NCBI RefSeq assembly: GCF_004359515.1
Contig: NZ_SCWD01000001.1
Span: forward strand, 1,054,001-1,118,000
Source: Macrococcus carouselicus
GTDB lineage: Bacteria; Bacillota; Bacilli; Staphylococcales; Staphylococcaceae
DNA: 64,000 nt
Direction of reading: 5' to 3'
In this document: positions 44,283 to 53,392 of the stretch, in pieces
How positions within the stretch are numbered: the first letter of the stretch is position 1
Layout: each line of letters starts with the position of its first letter
Translations under genes and position numbers: made by a program
Notes under the pieces: model-generated
Told to the model about the DNA's origin: nothing
What the model saw: the letters and a program-made list of their open reading frames with translations, nothing else
Database searches by the model: none

Positions 44283-45203
44283 ATGTCAGAACATCTTGCC
44301 ACACAAACAGGCTTTAAAAAATATTATCACCTTATGCGGCCGCATACACTTACTGCCTCATTTGTACCGGTCCTTGTCGGTACGGCAGCAGCTAAAGTGT
44401 TCGGCGATATTCGTATCGATCTGCTGATTGTCATGCTGATCGCATGTCTATTGATTCAGGCGGCGACCAATATGTTCAATGAATATTTTGATTATAAGCG
44501 CGGGCTGGATGATCATACTTCAGTCGGTATCGGCGGCGCCATTGTCCGTAACGGCATGACACCGAAATCTGTCTTCAATCTGGCAGTGGCCTTCTATATC
44601 ATCGCAGCTGTTCTCGGTCTTTATATCTGTTCTCAGTCATCGTGGTTGATCTTACTTGTCGGTATCGTCTGTATGGCAGTGGGCTATTTTTATACAGGTG
44701 GGCCTATACCGATTTCGTGGACACCATTCGGCGAGATTTTCGCAGGACTCTTTATGGGATTCGTCATCATCATGATCACCTTCTATATCCATACCGGTCA
44801 TCTAAGTGTCTATCCCGCCATTATGAGCATCCCGGTCTCAATCAATATCGGGATGATCAATATGGCGAACAATATCCGCGACCGCGTGAAGGACAAAGTG
44901 AGCGGACGTAAGACATTTGTCATTCTTGTCGGTAAGCACAGCGCTATTATCACGATGGGCATTCTCTATCTCATCAGCTTTCTCGTCATTCTCTATGTGA
45001 CCTTCACGCAGGATTACGGTTCTCTTTTCCTGCTGATTGTCCTGCTCAGTGCCAATCTACCGGTCAAAGCGGTCAGACGCTTCTTCAGAGGGGATAAGCC
45101 GCTCGAGCTGATGCCTGCCATGAAAGTAACGGGACAGTTCAATACAATCTTCGGTTTTCTGCTTGCTATCGGCATCTATCTCTCAGCAATCACCGGCATA
45201 TAA
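44283..45203 (+). CDS. menA: 1,4-Dihydroxy-2-naphthoate polyprenyltransferase
   Basis: A 306-residue integral membrane UbiA-family prenyltransferase that attaches the isoprenoid tail to DHNA. First Asp-rich motif NMFNEYFDYKRGLDDHTS (about 61-78) and second NMANNIRDRVKDKVSGRKT (about 196-214) are intact; about eight helices. Divergent from menF, completing the pathway at one locus apart from menG. Confidence 0.94.
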   Translation: MSEHLATQTGFKKYYHLMRPHTLTASFVPVLVGTAAAKVFGDIRIDLLIVMLIACLLIQAATNMFNEYFDYKRGLDDHTSVGIGGAIVRNGMTPKSVFNLAVAFYIIAAVLGLYICSQSSWLILLVGIVCMAVGYFYTGGPIPISWTPFGEIFAGLFMGFVIIMITFYIHTGHLSVYPAIMSIPVSINIGMINMANNIRDRVKDKVSGRKTFVILVGKHSAIITMGILYLISFLVILYVTFTQDYGSLFLLIVLLSANLPVKAVRRFFRGDKPLELMPAMKVTGQFNTIFGFLLAIGIYLSAITGI

Positions 45204-45240
45204 AAAAAGTACCGAATCAGTGAGGATTCGGTACTTTTTT
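45203..45240. terminator. Bidirectional terminator between menA and the 45239 gene
   Basis: AAAAGTACCGAATC / GATTCGGTACTTTT stem, 6-nt loop, A- and T-tracts on both sides. Confidence 0.9.
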
Positions 45241-45514
45241 AGCTGTAACGATAGAATTCGTTCATACGGTCAGCGACAATCTGTGCATCTTCCGCTGTCA
45301 CTTCACCTGCGAGACCTGACTGAGTCAGATCAATGCGATATGATTTCGTATCATAATCAAGAATAACTGAAGTACCCTGGGCTGAAATATTTCGAGGTGC
45401 GACTTCAGCTACGTCGTCTTCCTCATGATGCTCACGGTAATCCACACCAAACTGGCCGGCTTTCAGTTCTGCATACTGCACTAACTTATCGATATTCATT
45501 TTATCATTTCTCAT
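45239..45514 (-). CDS. Small hypothetical protein
   Basis: A 91-residue soluble acidic protein (HHEEDDVAEV, TKSYRIDLTQSG, DRMNEFYRYS). GGAGG 7 nt before ATG gives good support. No known domain recognised. It follows the PH-like gene by 16 bp on the same strand and is probably cotranscribed. Confidence 0.7.
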   Translation of the reverse strand: MRNDKMNIDKLVQYAELKAGQFGVDYREHHEEDDVAEVAPRNISAQGTSVILDYDTKSYRIDLTQSGLAGEVTAEDAQIVADRMNEFYRYS

Positions 45515-45530
45515 TTAAATGCCTCCTCTA

Positions 45531-46022
45531 CTATGATGACATCTTCATTTTAATGAATTCTGTCAGTTCAGGCAAATCCTTCTTGAGAATGCCACGAATA
45601 TTATAGTTCTTAGCCCCCATATTCTTACGCTCCACTTTCAGGAAGAGAGAGCCATACTCCTCATTATTGAACTCATCATCATCCGCACGCTCAAAATCAA
45701 TGGCATTGATCATATTGAATTTGATCTGATCAAAATGAATGACTTTCGCACGTTCCTTACTATGAATAAGCAGCAGACGGTTGTCCAGCAGTATAATCAG
45801 ACCGTGCTGATTCAGATTGAGCTTGCTGGCTGATGCATAATGAACCTTCTCGTGCGTATTGATTTCAGTGCAGTATACTTTCAGCAGCTTGATAAAGAAT
45901 CGACGCTCGCTTTTCTTGATCTTCTTGAAAGTCTTTGAGAACTTCTTATAGTTGATAGGATATTCAATCTGCTGCAGCGCTTGACGAATTGTCATTTTCT
46001 TTTTCTTCATATCAGACACCAT
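45531..46022 (-). CDS. PH-like hypothetical protein
   Basis: About 160 residues, basic N-terminal half and a beta-rich C-terminal half (HGLIILLDNRLLLIHSKERAKVIHFDQIKF) that resembles bacterial PH/YokE-like folds. No membrane segment. The start is uncertain: GGAG is only 1 nt from ATG 46022, 4 nt from GTG 46019 and 13 nt from ATG 46010 (MKKKKMTIRQAL). Upstream gene of a two-gene unit with the 45239 gene. Confidence 0.6.
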   Translation of the reverse strand: MVSDMKKKKMTIRQALQQIEYPINYKKFSKTFKKIKKSERRFFIKLLKVYCTEINTHEKVHYASASKLNLNQHGLIILLDNRLLLIHSKERAKVIHFDQIKFNMINAIDFERADDDEFNNEEYGSLFLKVERKNMGAKNYNIRGILKKDLPELTEFIKMKMSS

Positions 46023-46086
46023 TCTCCGTGATATATTTTCATTTATTATAGCTAAATCCTGAATTAATTACTACGCCAAAATAAAA

Positions 46087-46112
46087 AAAGCTTCCATGAC
46101 AATGAAAGCTTT
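46087..46112 (-). terminator. Terminator of the tRNA cluster
   Basis: AAAGCTTTC / GAAGCTTT imperfect stem followed by TTTTTTTATTTT on the minus strand. Confidence 0.7.
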
Positions 46113-46119
46113 CAAATAA

Positions 46120-46208
46120 CGGAGGGCAAGGGATTCGAACCCTCGAAACGCTTGTGACGTTTACACACTTTCCAGGCGTGCTCCTTCGGCCAGCTCGGAC
46201 AACCCTCC
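46120..46208 (-). tRNA. tRNA-Ser(GGA)
   Basis: Class II tRNA with long variable arm; anticodon loop CTGGAAA; acceptor GGAGGGT / GCCCTCC; discriminator G. No encoded CCA. Confidence 0.93.
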
Positions 46209-46250
46209 ATAATATAAAAAAATCAGAAGCGATATTTCACCTCTGATATA

Positions 46251-46322
46251 TGACCCCTACGGGATTCGAACCCGTGTTACCGCCGTGAAAGGGCGGTGTC
46301 TTAACCGCTTGACCAAGGGGCC
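46251..46322 (-). tRNA. tRNA-Glu(TTC)
   Basis: Acceptor GGCCCCT / AGGGGTC with discriminator A, anticodon loop CTTTCAC, T loop GTTCGAATC. It abuts tRNA-Asn with no spacer. Confidence 0.93.
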
Positions 46323-46397
46323 TGGCTCCACAGGTAGGACTCGAACCTACGACCGATCGGTTAACAGCCGATAGCTCTACCACTGAGCTACTGTGGA
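46323..46397 (-). tRNA. tRNA-Asn(GTT), copy 1
   Basis: Acceptor TCCACAG / CTGTGGA, anticodon loop CTGTTAA, CCA encoded. Same sequence as the copy at 47103-47177. Confidence 0.94.
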
Positions 46398-46404
46398 TCA
46401 ACAT

Positions 46405-46478
46405 TGGAGCGGGTGATCGGAATCGAACCGACGACATCAGCTTGGAAGGCTGAGGTTTTACCATTAAACTACACCCGC
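46405..46478 (-). tRNA. tRNA-Gly(TCC)
   Basis: Acceptor GCGGGTG / CACCCGC, anticodon loop CTTCCAA, CCA encoded. Confidence 0.93.
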
Positions 46479-46486
46479 GTCTTAAG

Positions 46487-46560
46487 GGCGACTGATGGGA
46501 ATCGAACCCACGAGTGCCGGAACCACAATCCGGTGCGTTAACCACTTCGCCACAATCGCC
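46487..46560 (-). tRNA. tRNA-His(GTG)
   Basis: Anticodon loop TTGTGGT; acceptor GCGATTG / CAGTCGC with an encoded G at position -1 opposite C73, the histidine identity pair. Confidence 0.93.
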
Positions 46561-46566
46561 AAAAAA

Positions 46567-46642
46567 TGGTGGCTCAGGACGGAATCGAACCGCCGACACA
46601 TGGATTTTCAATCCATTGCTCTACCGACTGAGCTACTGAGCC
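46567..46642 (-). tRNA. tRNA-Phe(GAA)
   Basis: Acceptor GGCTCAG / CTGAGCC, anticodon loop TTGAAAA, CCA encoded. Confidence 0.94.
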
Positions 46643-46647
46643 ATACA

Positions 46648-46723
46648 TGGCGGTCCCGACCGGGATCGAACCGGCGATCTCCTGCGTGACAGGCAGGCAT
46701 GTTAACCGCTACACCACGGGACC
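46648..46723 (-). tRNA. tRNA-Asp(GTC)
   Basis: Acceptor GGTCCCG / CGGGACC, anticodon loop CTGTCAC, discriminator G and encoded CCA. Confidence 0.94.
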
Positions 46724-46727
46724 TTAG

Positions 46728-46801
<74 letters not shown>

Positions 46802-46824
46802 TTAATAAAAAATGTTACTCAGCT

Positions 46825-46854
46825 AATATATCATTTACCCTGCTTGATAGTCAA
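46825..46854 (-). promoter_or_regulatory. Promoter of the eight-tRNA run
   Basis: TTGACT, 18-bp spacer, TATATT, 24 bp upstream of the initiator tRNA. The rest of 46802-47013 holds only this and the next terminator. Confidence 0.65.
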
Positions 46855-46983
46855 CATCAAAAAAGTGTAAATGGTTATACGCTCTATGTCGTAACTTGCG
46901 TTGTTTTTAAAGGACTTATTAAGTATATAAAGAATCTGTAAAGTCGTCAACAGTTAAATTTACGCATTGAAACACAAATAAAA

Positions 46984-47007
46984 AAACCATCACATACGTG
47001 ATGGTTT
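46984..47007 (-). terminator. Terminator of the two-tRNA unit
   Basis: Perfect 10-bp stem AAACCATCAC / GTGATGGTTT, ATAC loop, then TTTTTTTATTT on the minus strand. Confidence 0.88.
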
Positions 47008-47013
47008 ACATAG

Positions 47014-47101
47014 CGGAGATGGAGAGATTTGAACTCTCGCGCCGGTTACCCGACCTACACCCTTAGCAGGGGCGCCTCTTCAGCCACTTGAGTACATCTC
47101 C
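47014..47101 (-). tRNA. tRNA-Ser(GCT)
   Basis: Class II tRNA with long variable arm, anticodon loop CTGCTAA, acceptor GGAGATG / CATCTCC, discriminator G. Confidence 0.93.
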
Positions 47102-47102
47102 A

Positions 47103-47177
47103 TGGCTCCACAGGTAGGACTCGAACCTACGACCGATCGGTTAACAGCCGATAGCTCTACCACTGAGCTACTGTGGA
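47103..47177 (-). tRNA. tRNA-Asn(GTT), copy 2
   Basis: Identical over 75 nt to the copy at 46323-46397, with encoded CCA. It is the first gene of a two-tRNA unit (Asn-Ser) that has its own promoter and terminator. Confidence 0.94.
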
Positions 47178-47199
47178 TTAATTTTTCAGGACAAATACT

Positions 47200-47227
47200 A
47201 TTATAACAACTACAGTATTATTTACAA
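47200..47227 (-). promoter_or_regulatory. Promoter of the two-tRNA unit
   Basis: TTGTAA, 16-bp spacer, TATAAT, 23 bp upstream of tRNA-Asn. Confidence 0.6.
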
Positions 47228-47256
47228 GGCTTTTAGTAAATTTTTTTATGGAAGAA

Positions 47257-47817
47257 TTACACCTGAGATTCCAGGAGCGCATACATCGCAAGCACTTCGT
47301 AGATACTCATGGATGATTTCCTGTAATCGACTTCGCTGCTCAGTTTATCGTTCTTAAGCGACTTCGTACGGAGACAGTATTCCAGCTTGAGCGTATGGAG
47401 ATATTGTGTGTTGATGATATGATGACTGACCGGGAAAATTTCCACGCTGGCATCATCAAACTCAATCCTGCTGTCGTTGAACTTGCCTTTACCATATGTC
47501 TTGATCAATGAGAGATTGAACCAGTAACATTCAGCTACTCTGTCGCTATGGCTTGGAAAGAAATAAGTAGACGTCTCGGGTTTGATGACAATCGGCGGCT
47601 TATGGCAGATATCAGCGATAATACGGGTCGTCTCCTTGCGTGCAGTGTAAGTGGTGTTGTAGAAATGACAGGACTGTTCGATGATTGTCAGTGGCTTCTG
47701 GTCAATCACTATAGGGGCTTTACCGAGTTCCTTTACCTCCGATTTCAGTTTATGACCCACTACCAGCGGACGAATAAACATCGTTGTCTCTCTTATAATA
47801 TATCGATAAGTCGCCAT
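47257..47817 (-). CDS. comK: Competence transcription factor ComK
   Basis: A 186-residue ComK, master activator of DNA-uptake genes. Staphylococcal-type ComK signatures: MATYRYIIR at the start, IIEQSCHFYNTTYTARKETTRI (about 60-80), and KPPIVIKPETSTYFFPSHSDR (about 90-110), the conserved block ending in a YFFPTHS-like motif. Full length and in frame, so competence could be functional. The start at 47817 has AGGAGG 5 nt upstream. The order comK, IDEAL protein, lplA is as in S. aureus. Confidence 0.88.
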   Translation of the reverse strand: MATYRYIIRETTMFIRPLVVGHKLKSEVKELGKAPIVIDQKPLTIIEQSCHFYNTTYTARKETTRIIADICHKPPIVIKPETSTYFFPSHSDRVAECYWFNLSLIKTYGKGKFNDSRIEFDDASVEIFPVSHHIINTQYLHTLKLEYCLRTKSLKNDKLSSEVDYRKSSMSIYEVLAMYALLESQV

Positions 47818-48012
47818 CCTGTCCTCCTGCAAGCGTTTTATTAATTATACTTACTTTTCCACTAAAAGTGTAAAATTTTTTTCTGTTTTTACAATTTTTA
47901 CAGTGATTTCAAAGTTGTAAAAAATAAATTTAATTAAATTTTCTGAATATTCTTGTTTTAAGTTTGAATTTCCGCTATACTGGGAACAATTATTTAGAAG
48001 GAGGCGTTATCT

Positions 48013-48213
48013 ATGCAACAGTTAAATCAGAATGGACTTGAGATGTTTATCGGGAATCTGAACAACCTCTATATAGAGCTGCTTATCGAGGATGCGCTGC
48101 GTGAGAATCAGAAGAGAAAGTATGAACAGCTGATTGAAGAAGCGCTGCTGGACCATAACGAGACGGCCTTCAATGAGTATACGACAGCACTTAAACAGCT
48201 GGAGGCTATATAA
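48013..48213 (+). CDS. IDEAL domain protein
   Basis: A 66-residue protein of two helices with the IDEAL-type signature LNNLYIELLIEDALRENQ followed by EQLIEEALLDHNETAFNEYT. Such domains are protein-interaction modules (as in YpiB and ComK-control proteins); here the neighbour is comK, so an adaptor role in ComK turnover is possible but inferred. GAAGGAGG before ATG. Confidence 0.82.
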   Translation: MQQLNQNGLEMFIGNLNNLYIELLIEDALRENQKRKYEQLIEEALLDHNETAFNEYTTALKQLEAI

Positions 48214-48240
48214 ATGTCAGTCCGATATCATGAATAAAAG

Positions 48241-48275
48241 ATAAGAGATTAACCACCTCAGTGATTAACCTCTTA
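48241..48275. terminator. Terminator between the IDEAL gene and lplA
   Basis: AAGAG-x-TTAA-x-CAC / GTG-x-TTAA-x-CTCTT stem with CTCA loop and a T-run on the plus strand. Confidence 0.7.
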
Positions 48276-48279
48276 TTTT

Positions 48280-49260
48280 TTATGCCAGTAAACCGAGAAA
48301 TTCCTCGCGTTCGACGCGGCCGAAGTAATGGGCGAAGTCGATATCTCTGATCGCTTCAGCTACTGCCTCTGTCGTATGCGGCACACCGCGCAGGTGGTCT
48401 TCAATCTCCTTGATCTCCCCGACCCCGAAGAAATCGCCGAAAATCCGCGCCTCTGTGATATGGCCTTTCTCAACATTCAGTTTCAGTTCAACAAGTCCGC
48501 CCGGGAACTTCTGCTTTGACTCATAGTTGTAGTCCGGGTTCTTTCCGTAGTTCCAGTCGAATGTCTGGTACTTCTCCCTGCTCAGCTGCTGGATAGCCTG
48601 CCAGTCATCTTCAGACAGAACATACTCCTCAACATTGCCTTCAAAGATATGGTCCAGCAGTTTCTGCTTGAAATCCTCCATGGAAATCGGTGCATCAAGA
48701 AATTCCGTGATGTTCGCAACGCGGGAACGGATGGAACGGATACCTTTAGTGATCAGTTTCTCCTCACTGACAGACAGGCTCCGGACCACCTCATCGATAT
48801 TGCTGTCCAGCATTAGCGTGCCATGAGAGAACATACGGTCCTTCGCCTGGAACATCGCGTTGCCTGAGATTTTACGGCTGCCGACCTGCAGATCGTTACG
48901 TCCTGACAGCTCTGCTTTGACCCCTATTTCGTTCAGTGCTTCAACAATCGGCATCGTGAACTTCCTGAAATTATGGAAGCTATCTGCGTCCGCATGTGTG
49001 ACAAAACTGAAATTCAGATTGCCGAGGTCATGATAGACTGCACCACCACCTGATATTCTGCGTACGATATGGATATTGTGTTCGTCCACATACTTCTGGT
49101 TGACCTCCGCATATGTGTTCTGGTTCTTGCCGATGATGATAGAGGGTTCGTTGACATAGAACAGGAAATACGAATCATCTGTGAGGTTATTAAGGACATA
49201 CTCCTCCATCGCCAGGTTGATTCGAGGATCCGTGATCTTATTGTTACTGATAAATTTCAT
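48280..49260 (-). CDS. lplA: Lipoate-protein ligase A
   Basis: A 326-residue LplA that activates free lipoate with ATP and attaches it to E2 and GcvH lysines. Motifs: RRISGGGAVYHDLGNLNFSF (about 71-90), GRNDLQVGSRKISGNA (about 127) with the catalytic lysine, and a C-terminal accessory domain from about 250. Monocistronic. Confidence 0.94.
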   Translation of the reverse strand: MKFISNNKITDPRINLAMEEYVLNNLTDDSYFLFYVNEPSIIIGKNQNTYAEVNQKYVDEHNIHIVRRISGGGAVYHDLGNLNFSFVTHADADSFHNFRKFTMPIVEALNEIGVKAELSGRNDLQVGSRKISGNAMFQAKDRMFSHGTLMLDSNIDEVVRSLSVSEEKLITKGIRSIRSRVANITEFLDAPISMEDFKQKLLDHIFEGNVEEYVLSEDDWQAIQQLSREKYQTFDWNYGKNPDYNYESKQKFPGGLVELKLNVEKGHITEARIFGDFFGVGEIKEIEDHLRGVPHTTEAVAEAIRDIDFAHYFGRVEREEFLGLLA

Positions 49261-49298
49261 GCGGTCACTCCCCTTTTTAATTTGACAGTATCAGAAAA

Positions 49299-49325
49299 AA
49301 GACAATCACGCAAAGTAATTGTCTT
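49299..49325 (-). terminator. Terminator of the hemE-cpfC-cgoX operon
   Basis: AAGACAAT / ATTGTCTT stem, 11-nt loop, then TTTTTT on the minus strand just past the cgoX stop. Confidence 0.8.
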
Positions 49326-49330
49326 GTGCA

Positions 49331-50695
49331 CTATCCATTAAGTTGTTCGGCTGCTTTTTTCGCTTGCGCGATACAGTCTGGCAGACCCACTGCCTCAAAC
49401 GAGGAACCTGTCAGCATAAGGCCGGGATAGTTCTCCGTCATATACCGCTGTATCTGATGGACGCGGTCGATGTGACCCACTTCATACTGCGGCATACTGT
49501 TCATCAGACGTGTGACAATCGAGAACTCAGGCTCGCCTTTAATATCCATCATCTTGTCAAGGTCGCGCCGCGCAAGCTTGACAAGCGCCTCATCATCATT
49601 GTCCTTGACGACTGTATCTCCAGGACGACCGACATACGCACGGAGCAGGACTTTGCCCGCGGGCGTGGAATGTGTCCATTTCTTGCTTGTCCATGTACAG
49701 GCGGTGATGACGGTATCTGAATTGCGGGCAATGACGAAGCCCGTGCCATTCTCCTCGTTATTGACCTGTGACTCATCAAAGGCCATGACGACAGTCGCGA
49801 CACTGGTCGTTTCCATATAATTGAAGTACCTGAGCGGCGCATCATCGAACCACTTACTGAAGACGGTATGTGGCACTGTCACAATGACATTATCGTAGAA
49901 CGTCCGTTCATCGTTCACAGTGACTTCGTAGCCATTCGTCACCTTCTGAATAGCTGATACCGTGCTATTATAACGGATGTGTGCACCCTGCTCTGTCACT
50001 ACTTCCGCAAGACGGTCGATGAAGCTCTGCAGCCCGTTCCTGAATAAGCGGAACTGACCTGCTGGTTTCTCGCCCGGCTGTTCTTTAGGCGCTCTTTTCT
50101 TCTGGTCACGCATCCCTTTGATCAGGCTGCCGTGTGTCTCTTCCTGTTCCTTGAAGTTAGGGAATGTTGACTTCAGACTCAGTTTATCGATATCAGCCCC
50201 GTATATCCCTGACAGCAGAGGCTCAATCAGATTTTCAAGTGCTTCATCACCTAGACGTCTACGGAAAAAAGCGCCGACCGAGACATCCGTTGTCATCGGC
50301 TTCGGTTTGATGAAGTAATCAAGACCGGCACGGACCTTGCCCGCTTTAGACAATAGCTTCGTCTCCAGAAACGGCTTGATTTCAGTCGGTATCCCCATAA
50401 TAGAGCCGCCTGGCATCGGAAAGAGCTTATTCTTCGCGTAGATATAGGCCTGTCCCGTCTGATTGGCAACAATGTCGTCACCGAGTCCTATGGCAGTCGC
50501 AAGCTCGGTCATAATCGTCTTACGGGCGATATAGGACTCTGGGCCCAGTTCAATCGTATAGCCGTCCTTCTGGTATGTCTTGATCTTACCGCCTGCACGG
50601 TCTGACTGCTCGAGAATGTCAATGTCCGCATCTTTCAGATAGTAGGCAGCTGACAGACCGGTAATACCTGCGCCAATTATTGCGACTTTCTTCAT
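49331..50695 (-). CDS. cgoX: Coproporphyrinogen III oxidase (HemY/CgoX)
   Basis: A 454-residue flavoprotein that oxidises coproporphyrinogen III to coproporphyrin III, the Gram-positive branch of heme synthesis (older name hemY). FAD motif VAIIGAGITGLSAAYYL at the N terminus, AGGKIKTYQKDGYTIELGPES, and C-terminal PGLMLTGSSFEAVGLPDCIAQ. The start ATG 50695 is chosen over GTG 50698. Third gene after hemE and cpfC. Confidence 0.93.
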   Translation of the reverse strand: MKKVAIIGAGITGLSAAYYLKDADIDILEQSDRAGGKIKTYQKDGYTIELGPESYIARKTIMTELATAIGLGDDIVANQTGQAYIYAKNKLFPMPGGSIMGIPTEIKPFLETKLLSKAGKVRAGLDYFIKPKPMTTDVSVGAFFRRRLGDEALENLIEPLLSGIYGADIDKLSLKSTFPNFKEQEETHGSLIKGMRDQKKRAPKEQPGEKPAGQFRLFRNGLQSFIDRLAEVVTEQGAHIRYNSTVSAIQKVTNGYEVTVNDERTFYDNVIVTVPHTVFSKWFDDAPLRYFNYMETTSVATVVMAFDESQVNNEENGTGFVIARNSDTVITACTWTSKKWTHSTPAGKVLLRAYVGRPGDTVVKDNDDEALVKLARRDLDKMMDIKGEPEFSIVTRLMNSMPQYEVGHIDRVHQIQRYMTENYPGLMLTGSSFEAVGLPDCIAQAKKAAEQLNG

Positions 50696-50713
50696 CACTA
50701 TCCACTTCTTTTC

Positions 50714-51634
50714 TTAAGAATTTAATACTTTTCTGATCTCATCGACCATTGCACCGATAAAGAGAGGGTGCGTCCCAGGCATGTCAGGGCGGTAATAATT
50801 GACGCCAAGTTCATCACAGATGACCTTACACTCCACGTCGTTATCGTACAGCACCTCTAGATGTTCACAGACGAAGCCAACAGGTGTATAGATATAGTTT
50901 TTATAGCCTTTCTCTTGGTAAAGTTCGCGTGTTAAGTCCTGCACATCCGGTCCGAGCCAGGGATCCGGTGTATTTCCTTCAGATTGCCAGCCGCGTTCAA
51001 CGTGGATGATGTTTGAGTTGTCGGCAATCAGCTCTGCTGTTTCTATGAGCTGATCCGGATAAGGATCACCCGCTTCTTTGATTTTCTCAGGCAGACTGTG
51101 CGCGCTGACAATCAGCACTGTATCCTGCCAGTCCGGTTCCGTGATACGCTCAAGCGTTGTATTGACCTGCTCAGTCCAGTACTGAATAAATTTATCCTGA
51201 CGATAGAAGTCAGTGACGTGTTTCAGTTTAATCCCATATTTTTCTGCTTCTTCAGCGGCACGTTTATTATATGAACCGACTGAGAAGTTGGAAAAGTGCG
51301 GCGCCAGTACGATCGTCACTGCTTCAGTGATACCTTCTTCCGCCATCTGCTTCACGGCGTCCTCAATGAAAGGTGCGATGTGTTTCAGACCGATATAGAG
51401 GGTGTAATCTTCACCTGTCTCTTTATTCAGTGCGTCACGCAGCTCTTCTGCCTGACGTTCTGTCATCCCCGCGAGTGGTGAGATACCGCCGATTGCTTTA
51501 TACCGGTCTTTCAGATCCTGTAATGCTTCTTCAGATGGTTTCCGACCATGCCGGATATGCGTATAATATGGTTCGATGTCTTCTTCTTTGTACGGCGTGC
51601 CATACGCCATAACAAGTAACCCTTTTTTGCCCAT
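50714..51634 (-). CDS. cpfC: Coproporphyrin ferrochelatase
   Basis: A 306-residue ferrochelatase (formerly hemH) inserting Fe2+ into coproporphyrin III. The catalytic His is in VSAHSLPEK (about 180), the Glu in [11 protein letters not shown] (about 260), and the Tyr of MAYGTPY near 11 caps the iron. Soluble form without the C-terminal extension of membrane types. In operon with hemE (12-bp gap) and cgoX. Confidence 0.95.
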   Translation of the reverse strand: MGKKGLLVMAYGTPYKEEDIEPYYTHIRHGRKPSEEALQDLKDRYKAIGGISPLAGMTERQAEELRDALNKETGEDYTLYIGLKHIAPFIEDAVKQMAEEGITEAVTIVLAPHFSNFSVGSYNKRAAEEAEKYGIKLKHVTDFYRQDKFIQYWTEQVNTTLERITEPDWQDTVLIVSAHSLPEKIKEAGDPYPDQLIETAELIADNSNIIHVERGWQSEGNTPDPWLGPDVQDLTRELYQEKGYKNYIYTPVGFVCEHLEVLYDNDVECKVICDELGVNYYRPDMPGTHPLFIGAMVDEIRKVLNS

Positions 51635-51646
51635 TATATGACCCCT

Positions 51647-52684
51647 TTATTTTTTATATTGTGCTGAATACTCGTGTACAAACTCTGAGACGCGGCGCAG
51701 TGTATCCGGCTGTACTTCCGGGAAGACACCGTGTCCTAAATTGAATATATAGCTGTCAGTCTGTAATCCCTGATCTAAAATACGTGTTAACTGTTCTTCA
51801 ATCACTGTCCAAGGTGCAAGCAGAATCGCCGGATCCAGGTTGCCCTGCAGCGTCTTGGTGATGCCTTTTGCACGGGCTTCGGCAATCTGCAGACGCCAGT
51901 CAAGACCGAGCACATCAACCGGCAGTGCATTCCATTCCTCGATCAGATGGCTTGCTCCGACACCGAACGTCGTCACAGGCACATTCTTTTCTTTGATACC
52001 GGTGAAGATACGGTGCATATGCGGCGCGATAAACTGATGATAATCTGCTTTATTCAGGGCACCTACCCATGAGTCAAAGACCTGGATCATCTTACAGCCC
52101 GCATCAATCTGCGCGTGCGTATAGGTGATGCACATCGTGCTGAGCTTCTCCATCAGCAGATGCCACGCTTCAGGCTGCTCGTACATCATCGCTTTTGTCT
52201 TATTGTAGTTTTTAGAAGGGCCACCCTCGATCATATAGCTCGCGAGTGTGAACGGCGCACCTGTGAACCCGATCAACGGCACATTCAGCTGTTCAGTCGT
52301 CAGTAGCTTGATCGTATCAAGAATATACGGTACATCCTGTTCCGGATGGATTTCACCAAGTCTTTCAACATCTTTGATTGAACGGACCGGATTACTGATC
52401 ACCGGACCAATACCAGACTTGATCTCAACATCGACACCAATCGCGCCGAGTGGTGACATAATATCTTTATACAGGATAGCTGCATCTGTATCGTACTGAT
52501 CAACCGGCAGTTTGGTCACATAAGCACAGAGCTCGGGATCATGTGTAATCTCGAACAGTGAGTGTGTTTCTTTGATCTTTCTGTATTCCGGCTGACTCCT
52601 CCCAGCCTGACGCATGAACCATACGGGTGTATGCGTTGTCTTCTCCCCGTATGCCGCCTTTAAAATTGTATCGTTGAATGGCAT
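51647..52684 (-). CDS. hemE: Uroporphyrinogen decarboxylase
   Basis: A 345-residue enzyme converting uroporphyrinogen III to coproporphyrinogen III. N-terminal [14 protein letters not shown] (substrate carboxylate-binding Arg residues), the [16 protein letters not shown] block with the essential Asp, and C-terminal [14 protein letters not shown] are all intact. First gene of the heme operon, divergent from traP. Confidence 0.95.
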   Translation of the reverse strand: MPFNDTILKAAYGEKTTHTPVWFMRQAGRSQPEYRKIKETHSLFEITHDPELCAYVTKLPVDQYDTDAAILYKDIMSPLGAIGVDVEIKSGIGPVISNPVRSIKDVERLGEIHPEQDVPYILDTIKLLTTEQLNVPLIGFTGAPFTLASYMIEGGPSKNYNKTKAMMYEQPEAWHLLMEKLSTMCITYTHAQIDAGCKMIQVFDSWVGALNKADYHQFIAPHMHRIFTGIKEKNVPVTTFGVGASHLIEEWNALPVDVLGLDWRLQIAEARAKGITKTLQGNLDPAILLAPWTVIEEQLTRILDQGLQTDSYIFNLGHGVFPEVQPDTLRRVSEFVHEYSAQYKK

Positions 52685-52823
52685 TTAACCAGTCCTCCTC
52701 ATGTATGATGAATACTAACTATTTTACCATAATCGAGGTAAGGCCGTATTTAATTAAGTATTTGTCATAAAGATGACATAATCGGGTAAAGAGAATAAAG
52801 AAGAAAAAGGAGCTGAAAAGGTT

Positions 52824-53336
52824 ATGAACGTCTATTTTACACATGGGTCAGATTATTATATGGAACGACTGACCGAGAAACATCCAGACAGGCAGCTGCT
52901 GAAGTTTGCAGGTCCTGAGGATATCGTGCTTTACGAGTCGACTGACGATAAATCAGTCTTCAGTTCAGGTGAAGCATATGAAGCTGTTGAACACGACGGA
53001 TCCGTCACGCAGGATGCACCGATACTGCTGCGTTACTTCCAGGTCAGTGACGAAAAACAAAAAATCGCTGAGAGTACGCTCACGGACCATGGTGACTTCA
53101 GTCAGTACAGCGGCTATCAAAGCTATCAGCTCTTACGCCCTCATCGCGGTCAGACTTATATCGCGCTGTTCCAGTTCAGTGACCTCCAGTCGCTTGAAGA
53201 TTTCCAGAAGAGCTCAGCCTATCGCAATCAGTACGACGAATCACTGAAGCAGTACCAATCCGCTGACTTCATCTCAAATGTGCAGTTCACAAAATTACTG
53301 CGGCCGTACACAACGGAAAATACAGCAGAACATTAA
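52824..53336 (+). CDS. traP: TRAP/HmoB-like antibiotic biosynthesis monooxygenase-fold protein
   Basis: A 170-residue homologue of S. aureus TRAP (167 residues). C-terminal dimeric alpha-beta-barrel domain with SGYQSYQLLRPHRGQTYIAL and LEDFQKSSAYRNQ. TRAP was proposed to regulate agr, but knock-outs disputed this; the fold is that of HmoB heme-binding monooxygenases, and the site next to the heme operon fits a heme role better (inference). AAGGAG lies 11 nt before ATG. Confidence 0.85.
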   Translation: MNVYFTHGSDYYMERLTEKHPDRQLLKFAGPEDIVLYESTDDKSVFSSGEAYEAVEHDGSVTQDAPILLRYFQVSDEKQKIAESTLTDHGDFSQYSGYQSYQLLRPHRGQTYIALFQFSDLQSLEDFQKSSAYRNQYDESLKQYQSADFISNVQFTKLLRPYTTENTAEH

Positions 53337-53358
53337 AAGCCGGCAGCTGCCGGCTTTT
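53335..53358. terminator. Bidirectional terminator between traP and ecsB
   Basis: Perfect 24-bp palindrome AAAAGCCGGCAG / CTGCCGGCTTTT overlapping the traP stop. Confidence 0.88.
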
Positions 53359-53392
53359 GTTGTCTGTATGAAAATGAGGAGATTAAACTCTA

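Noticed and set aside
46237-46611. 124-codon minus-strand frame
   Set aside because: It runs through several tRNA genes, whose structures are clear.
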